NCBI GenBank assembly: GCA_016714605.1
Contig: JADKDL010000020.1
Coordinates: 1 to 64,000, forward strand
DNA from: Bacteroidales bacterium
GTDB lineage: Bacteria; Bacteroidota; Bacteroidia; Bacteroidales; UBA1715
Reading direction: 5' to 3'
DNA length: 64,000 nt
Under the pieces are notes generated by a model. It saw only the letters and a program-made list of their open reading frames with translations, searched no databases and was not told where the DNA came from. The stretch's first letter is position 1. Each line of letters opens with the position of its first letter. The translations under genes were made by a program, and so were the position numbers. Below, one piece after another: positions 9,088-17,700 of this stretch.

Positions 9088-10359
9088 TTATTTCTTAAAA
9101 TTCTTAAGCGATTCGGAAATTGAAATGGAAGTATAAAACTCATTCCAACACTTCAAATATCCGTCAAGTAATTGCTGCTCGGTCATGTGCTTTGGTTTAA
9201 ATACAACATTTGCGGTGTTGTACTTAGACCAATTGTAATGCAAAATTCTATTTTCGCTTCTGAATTTATGCCAAACTCTGGTTTGTGGAAACGGGGTAAG
9301 AATATAAAATTCGGCAGTTGAGAGCTTTGCTTTTTGAATAAAATCAAGCGCATTATCAAAAACAGACAGTTTCTGATGATCAAAGCCCAAGCCTACAGAA
9401 ATATATACTTCAATTCCTGCATTTCGGTATGTCTCAATCATATTTAATCCCATGTCAATAAACTTTTTGTCGCCCTGCAAAGCTCTTATAGAATAAGGAT
9501 CGGCACCGGTTACCAAATAAAGATTTACAACACCGGCATTTTTAAGCATGGTCAGAAACTCAGGTTTGCAGCTCATGTTTAGAGAGCCCGATATAAACAA
9601 TCGGGGTTTGGTTTCTAACTGAGCAAAGGCGTTGAACAACTCATTTCTATAGGCTTCACATTGCTCATCGGGCAGAGAAAGTGTATCATCAATCAGATAA
9701 TAATCTCCGGAAATAGGATATAAATTCAGTTCATCAATAACCTTACCCACGGAGCGAAATCTGAAATTCTTACCAAATTCTGAGGGGATAATACAATTTT
9801 CGCAGAAATAAGCACAACCCCTCATTACCTGAATGAGTTTAGCAGTCCAGTCGTACTTGTCTTTGCTCCTAAACACCGCTCTATCAGGAAAGGGAATAGT
9901 ATCGAGATTTTCTACCAGTTGCTGATATGTTTTTTGCAAATTATTGTTTTGAAAATCGGTTAAGATTTGGTTCCACACAGCTTCCACTTCACCAATACAA
10001 ACGGCATCGAAATATTGCAAAGCTTCATCGACCATGAGCGATGGGTGCATACCTCCGGCTATAACTGTTTTACCTTTCTCTCTGAACCGCTGGGCAACTT
10101 TGTAGGCATATTCGGCTTGAGGTGTGAAAAAACTTACGGCTATAAGATCTGCATCATCATCATAATTTATTGGTTCTATATTCTCATCATACAGCACCGT
10201 AGTGTGCTCGCTGCCAGTAAGTGCCACCATAATTGGAATACCTAAAGCGGGTGGCATACTGAAATCGCCCAAATTCTTTTTCGATATTCCTGATTCTTTT
10301 AATTCTATTCGTGATTCTATAAGCTTTTCAAACCTTGGATAAATAAAGGCTATCTTCAT
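9088..10359 (-). CDS. B12-binding radical SAM protein
   Basis: A 423-residue protein with an N-terminal cobalamin-binding-like Rossmann domain (roughly 1-140: LGIPIMVAL, DLIAVSFFTPQAEYAY, VIAGGMHPSL). A radical SAM core follows, with the [4Fe-4S] ligands Cys182, Cys186 and Cys189 in RGCAYFCENC. The substrate is unknown; family members include methylases and other C-C or C-S bond-forming enzymes. It points the same way as the pigment-type locus but is separated from the ammonia-lyase by 153 bp that hold a putative promoter. Membership of the pathway is therefore possible but unproven. No lesion is seen. Confidence 0.8.
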   Translation of the reverse strand: MKIAFIYPRFEKLIESRIELKESGISKKNLGDFSMPPALGIPIMVALTGSEHTTVLYDENIEPINYDDDADLIAVSFFTPQAEYAYKVAQRFREKGKTVIAGGMHPSLMVDEALQYFDAVCIGEVEAVWNQILTDFQNNNLQKTYQQLVENLDTIPFPDRAVFRSKDKYDWTAKLIQVMRGCAYFCENCIIPSEFGKNFRFRSVGKVIDELNLYPISGDYYLIDDTLSLPDEQCEAYRNELFNAFAQLETKPRLFISGSLNMSCKPEFLTMLKNAGVVNLYLVTGADPYSIRALQGDKKFIDMGLNMIETYRNAGIEVYISVGLGFDHQKLSVFDNALDFIQKAKLSTAEFYILTPFPQTRVWHKFRSENRILHYNWSKYNTANVVFKPKHMTEQQLLDGYLKCWNEFYTSISISESLKNFKK

Positions 10360-10440
10360 CTTTTATGTGCTATTTTAGTTGTCGATAAGAATATCTATAA
10401 TTCTTTTAAAACAAGGCAAATTTAGTTTTTTTAATGAAAT

Positions 10441-10545
10441 ATGTAAATGTTAAATGTTAAATGTTGAATGCTAAATGCTAAATGTTAAATGTTGAATTAT
10501 GAAATATGAACTATGAATTTTAAATGTTAGATGTTGGATGATAAA
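10441..10545. repeat. degenerate heptamer tandem repeat
   Basis: Runs of a 7-bp unit close to TAAATGT, with TGAATGC/TAAATGC variants, followed by looser copies (TATGAAA, TATGAAC, TTAGATG, TTGGATG). The first eight or so units, up to about 10495, are nearly in register. It lies between divergent genes and has no coding potential. It is a slippage-type minisatellite. Confidence 0.75.
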
Positions 10546-10573
10546 TAAACATTACAGTTTTACAAAAAACATG

Positions 10574-10581
10574 TAACTTTG
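10574..10581 (+). promoter_or_regulatory. putative -7 promoter box
   Basis: TAACTTTG fits the Bacteroidota TAnnTTTG -7 element. It would start transcription about 45 bp before the exported-protein gene at 10632. The -33 side is only GTTTTAC, so the match is partial. Confidence 0.4.
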
Positions 10582-10631
10582 TATGCTTATAATTAATAAC
10601 CTTTCTAATCAATAAAAATCTTAAAAAAATC

Positions 10632-11237
10632 ATGAAAAAGTTTTTTGTTTTTCTTTGCTCTTTCTTGTTTGTACTTAATGTTTCTTTCTCGCAAGAGCTT
10701 AAACTAAAAAGCGGCAATCCTGCTATTTTAAAAGAAATTAAAACGTTTAACGTGGAATATGACTACGAGCATATGTTTGTAGGAGAAATGACCGAAGCGG
10801 CATATATTCAAAAAAAGATTGATGAATATACCAATAAAGGACTACCAGAAAAAGGTGCAGAATGGAAAGCAAAATGGATATCGCAAAGGGCTAATTTTGA
10901 AGCCAAATTCGAGGAACTTTTCAACTCTATGGGTATGGAATATGGTGCTAAAATCTCTAAAGATAATGCCAGTCAATATACCATGATTGTCAATACTACG
11001 CACATTGAACCGGGCTTTAATCATGTAATGGTAAAAGATCCTGCAATGCTTAGTGCAGAAATTATATTTGTAGAAACTGCCAATAAAGAAAATGTGATTT
11101 GTGTATATTCATCAATAGGAAATCCGGGCAGAGACAATAGAGGGAAGGACTTTGATGCCGCCGTGAGAATAGCCGAAGCCTATGCAAAATGTGCTAAGGA
11201 ACTACCTGCATTCTTTAACAAAACCATGTGGAAATAG
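10632..11237 (+). CDS. exported protein of unknown function
   Basis: 201 residues. The N-terminus MKKFFVFLCSFLFVLNVSFSQ is a clear signal peptide, with cleavage likely after the Ser-Gln typical of Bacteroidota. The mature part is soluble, with no membrane segment and no sorting domain. It includes a beta-rich second half (YTMIVNTTHIEPGFNHVMVKDPAML, AEIIFVETANKENVICVYSS). I do not recognise the family. A periplasmic location is likely because no lipobox or T9SS domain is present. The gene stands alone, converging on truA across a shared hairpin terminator. Confidence 0.75.
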   Translation: MKKFFVFLCSFLFVLNVSFSQELKLKSGNPAILKEIKTFNVEYDYEHMFVGEMTEAAYIQKKIDEYTNKGLPEKGAEWKAKWISQRANFEAKFEELFNSMGMEYGAKISKDNASQYTMIVNTTHIEPGFNHVMVKDPAMLSAEIIFVETANKENVICVYSSIGNPGRDNRGKDFDAAVRIAEAYAKCAKELPAFFNKTMWK

Positions 11238-11255
11238 GAATGTGCATATATCCAT

Positions 11256-11308
11256 AAGTCAGGGCTTGACTGTTTACAGCAAAAACACGTTGAGTCAAAC
11301 CCTGACTT
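11256..11308. terminator. bidirectional hairpin between convergent genes
   Basis: 16-bp arms, AAGTCAGGGCTTGACT at 11256-11271 and AGTCAAACCCTGACTT at 11293-11308, with one C/A mismatch that becomes a G-U pair on the other strand. T-rich sequence (TTCTTTTAG) follows on the plus strand. It lies between the exported-protein gene and truA, which converge here. Confidence 0.7.
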
Positions 11309-11320
11309 CTTTTAGAAGAG

Positions 11321-12115
11321 TTATTTGTCAAAAATAGTACAATCGTAATCAATCTGTTCCAGAAAAAGACCATCTGGAGGTGCTGATGTGCCTGCTTTGC
11401 CTCTATCTTTTAGTTCAATAATTGAGCGAAACTGCTCAAAAGTAATTTTGCCACGTCCCAATTCGAGCATAGTACCCACAATGGCACGCACCATATTGCG
11501 CAAGAAACGGTCGGCAGCGATGGTAAAAATGAGCCTATGTCCCTCTCTATGCCACTGCGCCAAAGAAACAGCACAGGTGTTGGTTTTGGCATCGGTATGC
11601 AGTTTGCTAAAACTGGTAAAATCTGAATATTGCAAGAGAATCTCCCCAGCACGATTCATCAATTCCACATCGAGTTTATAATGAACATAGACAGAAAAAC
11701 CTTCTAAAAAAGGATCCTTCTGCTGATGTATATAATAGCGATAGGTACGCTTTGTAGCACTAAACCTGCTATGCAAAGGTTCTTGAGCTAAAGCAATATC
11801 GTGAAAAACAATATCTTTATGAACAAATCTATTTGCTTTGTACATAAAGTCGGATAGGTTAAGTATTGGAGAAGTAACATCGAAATGAGCAATATAGTTA
11901 CGCGCATGCACGCCCGCATCTGTTCTGCCTGCCCCAACAACCAAAATAGCCTCGCCAAGCAAGGTTGAAAGCACCTTTTCAATAGTTTCTTGTACGCTTG
12001 GGTCATTTGGTTGAATCTGCCAACCATTAAAATTTTTGCCGGAATAAGAGAGTTTGATAAAATATCTTGTCACACGAGAAATGCTTAGGTTCAAATTTTC
12101 ATAATGCGACTGCAA
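11321..12115 (-). CDS. truA: tRNA pseudouridine synthase A
   Basis: 264 residues, the family length. It converts uridines 38-40 of the tRNA anticodon arm to pseudouridine. The catalytic Asp is Asp66 in GAGRTDAGVHA. YFIKLSYSGKNFNGWQIQP is the conserved N-terminal strand and RFLRNMVRAIVGTMLELGRGK the conserved C-terminal helix region. The first 14 residues are not part of the usual fold, so the true start may be a little downstream. It stands alone on the minus strand, ending next to the shared hairpin at 11256-11308. Confidence 0.95.
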   Translation of the reverse strand: MQSHYENLNLSISRVTRYFIKLSYSGKNFNGWQIQPNDPSVQETIEKVLSTLLGEAILVVGAGRTDAGVHARNYIAHFDVTSPILNLSDFMYKANRFVHKDIVFHDIALAQEPLHSRFSATKRTYRYYIHQQKDPFLEGFSVYVHYKLDVELMNRAGEILLQYSDFTSFSKLHTDAKTNTCAVSLAQWHREGHRLIFTIAADRFLRNMVRAIVGTMLELGRGKITFEQFRSIIELKDRGKAGTSAPPDGLFLEQIDYDCTIFDK

Positions 12116-12279
12116 AGAAACAAATATTTTGGGAAAAGGCCTTATTTTTCTACTGTCTTAATTCCGTCAGCTAAAGCAGACGGCAATGAATAGTTGTGTA
12201 TTAATGATATATATTCACCGCGATGAATATAGCATTTAGATTGACAGGGCGACTTGAAAAATGTAGAAATAGATTCCCC

Positions 12280-12310
12280 TTGCATGTCTATTCTTTTATT
12301 AGTACATTTG
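12280..12310 (+). promoter_or_regulatory. promoter of the toxin-antitoxin pair
   Basis: TTG at 12280-12282, a 20-bp spacer, and TACATTTG at 12303-12310. This is a close match to the Bacteroidota TTG-N19-21-TAnnTTTG promoter, about 20 bp upstream of the antitoxin ATG at 12331. It is the best promoter match in the window. Confidence 0.65.
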
Positions 12311-12330
12311 AGTAATAAATAATTTATACT

Positions 12331-12582
12331 ATGGAAACTATTATACGATTAAAATACAATGAATTAACTCCTTTACTTCTTGAGAAAATCCAACATTTTT
12401 TTAAGGGAAATGATAATTTGGAGATAGCAATAAAATCTGTAGATGATTTTGGTTTGACAGATGAAGAAACTCCCGAATTATACGAAAAGCGAATAATAAA
12501 ATCTATCGACAACTTAGAACATAATCGAAATATTGTAACATTCACAGCCGATGAGTTTGATAAACACACGCAAAACCTCTAA
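12331..12582 (+). CDS. antitoxin of a YoeB-type pair
   Basis: An 83-residue acidic protein placed 5 bp before a YoeB-type toxin, the usual antitoxin-first order. It lacks the YefM/Phd sequence pattern that I would recognise. The N-terminal half may be a small beta-alpha fold (IIRLKYNELTPLLLEKIQHFF). The C-terminal part (IVTFTADEFDKHTQNL) resembles the toxin-wrapping tail of such antitoxins. A role as neutraliser and autorepressor is inferred from position. A strong promoter match lies just upstream. Confidence 0.65.
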   Translation: METIIRLKYNELTPLLLEKIQHFFKGNDNLEIAIKSVDDFGLTDEETPELYEKRIIKSIDNLEHNRNIVTFTADEFDKHTQNL

Positions 12583-12587
12583 GTATA

Positions 12588-12848
12588 ATGAGAAATATAC
12601 GTTTTGAGGATGCTGCCTTTGACGATTTCAGCAATTGGGCTCTGTATGACAAGCAAGTATTCAAGAAGATTATTGAACTCATCAAGCACTCAGTCCGTCA
12701 ACCTTTTGAAGGTTTAGGAAAGCCGGAACCATTGAAATTTGACAAACGTGGATACTGGAGTAGGCGAATAAATGCAGAACACCGACTTGTTTACAAAATA
12801 GATGAAAATGGTGATATTCATATTGCAAGTTGTAAAGGTCATTATTAG
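12588..12848 (+). CDS. yoeB: YoeB-family mRNA interferase toxin
   Basis: 86 residues with the Txe/YoeB fold signature. PFEGLGKPEPLK contains Glu47 (general base in the family), and YWSRRINAEHRLVYKI contains Arg66. The C-terminus CKGHY provides the His85-Tyr86 pair. All the catalytic positions known from E. coli YoeB are present, so the toxin should cleave mRNA at the ribosomal A site. It is preceded by its partner antitoxin and followed by a hairpin (12888-12921). Confidence 0.92.
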   Translation: MRNIRFEDAAFDDFSNWALYDKQVFKKIIELIKHSVRQPFEGLGKPEPLKFDKRGYWSRRINAEHRLVYKIDENGDIHIASCKGHY

Positions 12849-12887
12849 TTGTTTGAAAAGTAGCATCTACACTTCCGCTTCTTAAAA

Positions 12888-12921
12888 CAAAACAAGAGAC
12901 AGAGTGTTTTCTCTTGTTTTG
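12888..12921 (+). terminator. hairpin after the toxin gene
   Basis: 11-bp perfect arms: CAAAACAAGAG (12888-12898) and CTCTTGTTTTG (12911-12921). It lies 40 bp after the toxin stop. The T-run is inside the right arm rather than after it, so terminator strength is uncertain. Confidence 0.5.
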
Positions 12922-12968
12922 AGAGCATAAAGCTTTAGCAATCCAAACAATCTTACTGTAATTGGGAC

Positions 12969-13013
12969 AGTCACCCCGTCAATTTTTTATAGCATAAAAT
13001 TGACGGGGTGACT
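12969..13013. repeat. CACCCCGTCA hairpin element, copy 1
   Basis: A perfect 18-bp stem (AGTCACCCCGTCAATTTT at 12969-12986 and its complement at 12996-13013) with a 9-nt loop, between the convergent yoeB and the exported-protein gene at 13063. Four more copies of the same element lie between 27.9 and 30.7 kb. This copy lacks a trailing T-run. Confidence 0.85.
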
Positions 13014-13062
13014 TTGGGTCTAGTTCAGACTTATGTCTATTATCATATTATCAATCAATTCG

Positions 13063-14244
13063 TCAAAATGTGAATCCATAATAATTCATTTTTTGATGAT
13101 CTATATTTAATTTAGGAATAAAATCCCAATTTAGGTTGATATTGAACAATCCCCAACTAAAATCCGTTCTTAATCGTATTCCTGTGTAAACTTTTTTATC
13201 TACAATTCGCATTGGAACTCCAATTCCAGCCCCAAAACTAGACCAAATTAAACTTAACCAAGGTGTTGAAGGTATAGCTGTAATACAAAATTGATGGTAA
13301 CTTGAATAGTCTGTTTCATAATCAATTGCAATTATTGTATTGAGCAAAACTCCATGATTAAATCCAAATTCCCACCCAAATCTTGTTGCAAAATCAGACT
13401 TTCCTATCTTATGAAATCCAATATTTCCACCGCCTACGTAAAAATATTTTTTTGCTTTTTCAAAATTTATCGTAAAAATCTGAGGAATTGTATCTCTAAA
13501 TACGATAAGTTGTTTTGTTACATTATTTTCATTTTCTAATTTCATTGAATTTGGTTTAAATCTACTAAACGTAGGTTTCCAACTGTCAGGATATTCAACT
13601 ATTATTTCAATTTCACCAACACTTTTCCATGTTTCAATTGGGGTAATCAAATAATGAAATATTTCATCGTCTTTACTAATTTGTTTATTCAAAAATGGAT
13701 GTTTTGCATAAATTGCCGAAGTAGTCATTCCATACCAAATTTGAGTTGGCTCTAAAATTATTTCGCCAGTTACTTTTAATATGTTGTTTTGATGAGGAGT
13801 ATAATTAAATTTTAAACCCTCTTTTATCAGATTACTCCAATCGGACCAAACAGCATCATGATTTCGTTTTTGAGTTTCTCTAAATATTAAATCATCAATT
13901 TGTTTAAAATTAGAGCTGTCAATTTGTTCGTTTACATGTAAATCGTTAAAAAACACTTGAATATTATTTGCTCGTAGTCCATAAAATATTCCATTTACTG
14001 GAACTATTTGATTTGTATCACAGTGTAAATAATAAATTGCCGTAAACGAACACACTTTCTTATTGTCTCTTTCGTAAAATTTTAAAAATAAATATTCCTT
14101 AGAAACAGAAATATTTGTCAATTGCCAAACTATCGGGTCTCCAATTAATCCAGGTTTCATTGTTGCACCGCCTACATTTGCATTTGATTTAGCACTTATC
14201 AAAAACAATATACTTATTATCAATATTTTAATTTCATTTCTCAT
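13063..14244 (-). CDS. exported protein of unknown function
   Basis: 393 residues with an N-terminal hydrophobic signal (ILIISILFLISAKSNA). The first 240 residues look like a secreted beta-sandwich region. From about residue 270 on, alternating hydrophobic strands with aromatic ends (KKYFYVGGGNIGF, RTDFSWGLFNINLNWDF, a final YYGFTF) suggest an outer-membrane beta-barrel or a periplasmic beta domain ending in Phe. I do not recognise the family and no sorting domain is present. It is a single gene on the minus strand. Confidence 0.65.
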   Translation of the reverse strand: MRNEIKILIISILFLISAKSNANVGGATMKPGLIGDPIVWQLTNISVSKEYLFLKFYERDNKKVCSFTAIYYLHCDTNQIVPVNGIFYGLRANNIQVFFNDLHVNEQIDSSNFKQIDDLIFRETQKRNHDAVWSDWSNLIKEGLKFNYTPHQNNILKVTGEIILEPTQIWYGMTTSAIYAKHPFLNKQISKDDEIFHYLITPIETWKSVGEIEIIVEYPDSWKPTFSRFKPNSMKLENENNVTKQLIVFRDTIPQIFTINFEKAKKYFYVGGGNIGFHKIGKSDFATRFGWEFGFNHGVLLNTIIAIDYETDYSSYHQFCITAIPSTPWLSLIWSSFGAGIGVPMRIVDKKVYTGIRLRTDFSWGLFNINLNWDFIPKLNIDHQKMNYYGFTF

Positions 14245-14714
14245 TGTTTTGTTTATTAACTATTAACATCCCTACATCCGCCACTAATTCCTTTTAACTA
14301 CGAATATATCTATGTAAATCTATATTTGAAAATTCTATTATTCAAATATCCAAAAAAATATGATTATGCAATAATTACAAAAAACAAAACCCTCAAATAG
14401 CTCCTTCTCATCTTGCAATTTCCGAGAGTGAAAATAAATATAATTACTCAAAATGAAGTGGTTAAGATGTAGAAAGTTTTAAACAGATTACATACTCAGT
14501 TACCACGTAATCTATATATGCTTTAAAAAATTATCGAGTAGTCTGACTAATTATAAAAAACATAACCAAATGAAAATCTTTTATATTCTTAACAATATTT
14601 CAAAAAAAAAATTATAATATTATATTACTTTTCAACACATATTTAATAGGGTTCTATATTGTGATTGAGAAAGTTAAAAATGTTTTTATTGAGCCCTCTT
14701 CTATAACCTCTAGC
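14245..14714. other. AT-rich divergent intergenic region
   Basis: 470 bp between divergent genes with no ORF of note, no repeat family member and no clear TAnnTTTG promoter. It probably contains the promoters of both flanking exported-protein genes. Confidence 0.5.
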
Positions 14715-17700
14715 ATGATAAATCATTTATTTTCAAAGGTAGTATTATTTCTACTTATGTTTGTTTCTTGTAATATATCATTACTTGCCCAAAAATGTAT
14801 AGACCTTGGTGTTGGTATAGGTTTGGATAATGGCGAATATGCTCTTATCGACTATTTCAAGAATAACCAACGCTGGGAAGTTGCCGATAATACCGGAAAG
14901 CAATGGTATGGTTGTGCTGATATGAATGAATTCAAGGTGGTGAATGGTTCATATTACCACTACGACACCGATTGGAGTTGTGATGTCAATAATGATGCTT
15001 GGGGCGAACCTTGGGATGATACATATATTTCTTATTGGGATATGATGGTTGATCAAGGAAAGATTAGACCCGATGGTTACCCAACTCAAATACCAAATTC
15101 TGTCTATAGGTATCACACAAAGGCGGAAGATCCAGCACAAGGTGTAAATACATCTCAGGTTGTTAATATCACTCAGTTTACTCGTCGCATGTATTTCCCG
15201 CAAGGTTTGCCGCATTCTGGGTGGGTGCTAAAATGGGAGGGAACTGGAACAATAAATTTCCAGGGACTAGAAAATGTGGTTGCCGATGCAGGCACAACGT
15301 CTCAACAAACCGGTGGAAGCTGGTATCCTGCTGGATATACATTTTCGGGCAATGATTATACTTTTACCTCAAATGGTAATGGAAGGGTTGTAACCGATTT
15401 GTACTGGATGATTCATGGTTGGGTATTGGAAATAGTGGAATCTGACCCAAATGATCCGATTAGAAACGTGGTTATGTTGTTTCCTGGTTTGGAGGATGAA
15501 TATGATGCTGGTCAGAAATTTAATCCGCAATATGTTGAGCGAATGAGTCAATTTAATTCGCTCAGGTATATGGGGTATCTTAATTCAAATGGAATTGAAA
15601 GTAGACGGGTAATGGCCGATTGCAACCCCTTTCGTTATACAGACATGCTCTCTTGGCTCCGATGGGAGGAACGTACTGGTGAAAACTGGTACTGTCTCAA
15701 TAATGGTAATGGAGGAAGCTACGAATATATTATAGAGTTATCGAACCTCACAAAAACCGACCCTTGGGTAAATATTCCTTATTGTGCCGACGAAAAATAT
15801 ACCGATAGTTTGGTTCAGCTTTTTATGGAGAAGCTTGATCCCGATTTGACGCTGTATGTCGAAGTGGGGAATGAATTGTGGAATTTCGCTCCCGAATTTG
15901 ACGGATTCTTCTGGCAAGCTGCTGTACGTGTTACTGAATATCCGGGCTTGGGCGATTTTGAAGCACATGGGGCACATATAAACCGTATTTTCCAAAGGGT
16001 TGGAGAAGTTGCCGGAGCTCAAAACCTCTCTCGAATTGTGAGAGTGTTTGCTGGCTGGCCTCGCTATACCGATGTAAACAACCGAACACTTAATTACATA
16101 AATCGTGATAATTGGGATGCTTTTGCAACAACATGGTATTTCAATCTTACTCAGTCTGCCGATGGCGACGGATGTGTCGACCCAGCAACGGGAACAAACT
16201 GGCGATCGACCCTTTACAACTGGTGGCAAGCTAATCAAACCAATCAGATTGGGTTTAATACAATGTATCGTGACTGTTTGTTGAACCAATTTCGCTGTAC
16301 TGGAGGTTTTGCCAATAATTCTGATGTGGTATTAGCAAATTACTACGACAAGTATGTTGTGTGTTACGAGGGTGGAAATCATACGATGTATGGTTGCACC
16401 AATGGTCCTACTGGAGGAGCTCTCGATGGTGAGCTGAATTTTGATAATCCTACCTATCCCGACTACATTACCGATAATGGATTTGTAAATGCTATTGCTG
16501 TTGCCGATGAGTCGGAGCAAATGGCTGAGGTCTATGAGGAGGTTATCGATAGTTTGCAATCTGCTGGCGTAAAATTGGCGAACCATCTTTCGTTTGCCGG
16601 ATCATCATCATGTTATGGTGTTTGGTCGTTTATTCAACCACGCGACCTACTCGACCCGCTACCAGATTTATTAGCAAAATACCCAAAATTTAGAGTATTC
16701 TCAGACAGAATAAAATCGAGCAATTGTACGCAATTGGAAATTGTGCTTGAGGCAGACTCCGTTGGTGCGGGATTGTCTATAATGCTCGATGGTTTCAATG
16801 ATTATGTTCAGCCGACAATGACTAATTTGCCCAATGAAACAGCGAATTATAGTTTTGAAACGTGGATTAAACCAACGGTGTCTGATAAGGAACAAAGTAT
16901 TTTTGCACTGTCTAATTCTGTTGGAACATCGGCTCTTAATCTTCTCAGAATACGAGAAGATAATAAACTCGTTTGGGAAATTTTTAATAATGGTGTTTCT
17001 GTCATGAAACTCGTTGGGAATACTATTGTAAAAGATACTTGGAATCAGGTGGCTGTTACCAAAAATGCCAACAGGTACAGTTTATATCTTAACGGAACTA
17101 TTGTAGCAAGTATAAATGCAACGCTGCCTTCTTTGCCAAAAAATGTTTTCACTATCGGGGCTTCATTAAGCAATGCAACTGGCATGTACTTTTGTGGAGA
17201 AATTGATGAATTCCGCTATTGGTCTGTGGCAAGATCTCAGGATGAAATAAGAGACTTTATGTGTAAAAAGATACCAAATTCTTATACATCATTTTCAAAT
17301 CTAAGAGCCTATTATCGCTTCGATTCTCCCGATTATATTAATGCCGGAGTATTTGACCGAGCTAGTAAATCTATAACAGCTCAACTCAAAAATATTTCTA
17401 TCACAGCACGATCTCGGTATGCTGTTTCTGGTGCTGCACTTGGCGATGAAAGTGTCTATCTATATCCTTCATCGTGGACAGATATAAGCCTCTCGCTCCG
17501 TCATCCCGATGGCGACATGTTTGCGGTGAGCAATCTTGGTAGCGGCACACCCGATGGTGTGCATGTATATCTGATAAACAACACCCCTTACTATCACGAT
17601 GTTCCAGAATATTATCTTGGCATTGATACTAACCGAACCTACGGAGTATATACAACCAACGGAACAAATGCAAATTACGATATACATTATGAATATCAGT

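Noticed and set aside
10441..10545. Possible CRISPR-like array
   Set aside because: Units are 7 bp and contiguous with no spacers; no cas genes in the window.
14661..14714. GTG start of the giant protein
   Set aside because: The added 18 residues precede a complete signal peptide that begins at the ATG at 14715.
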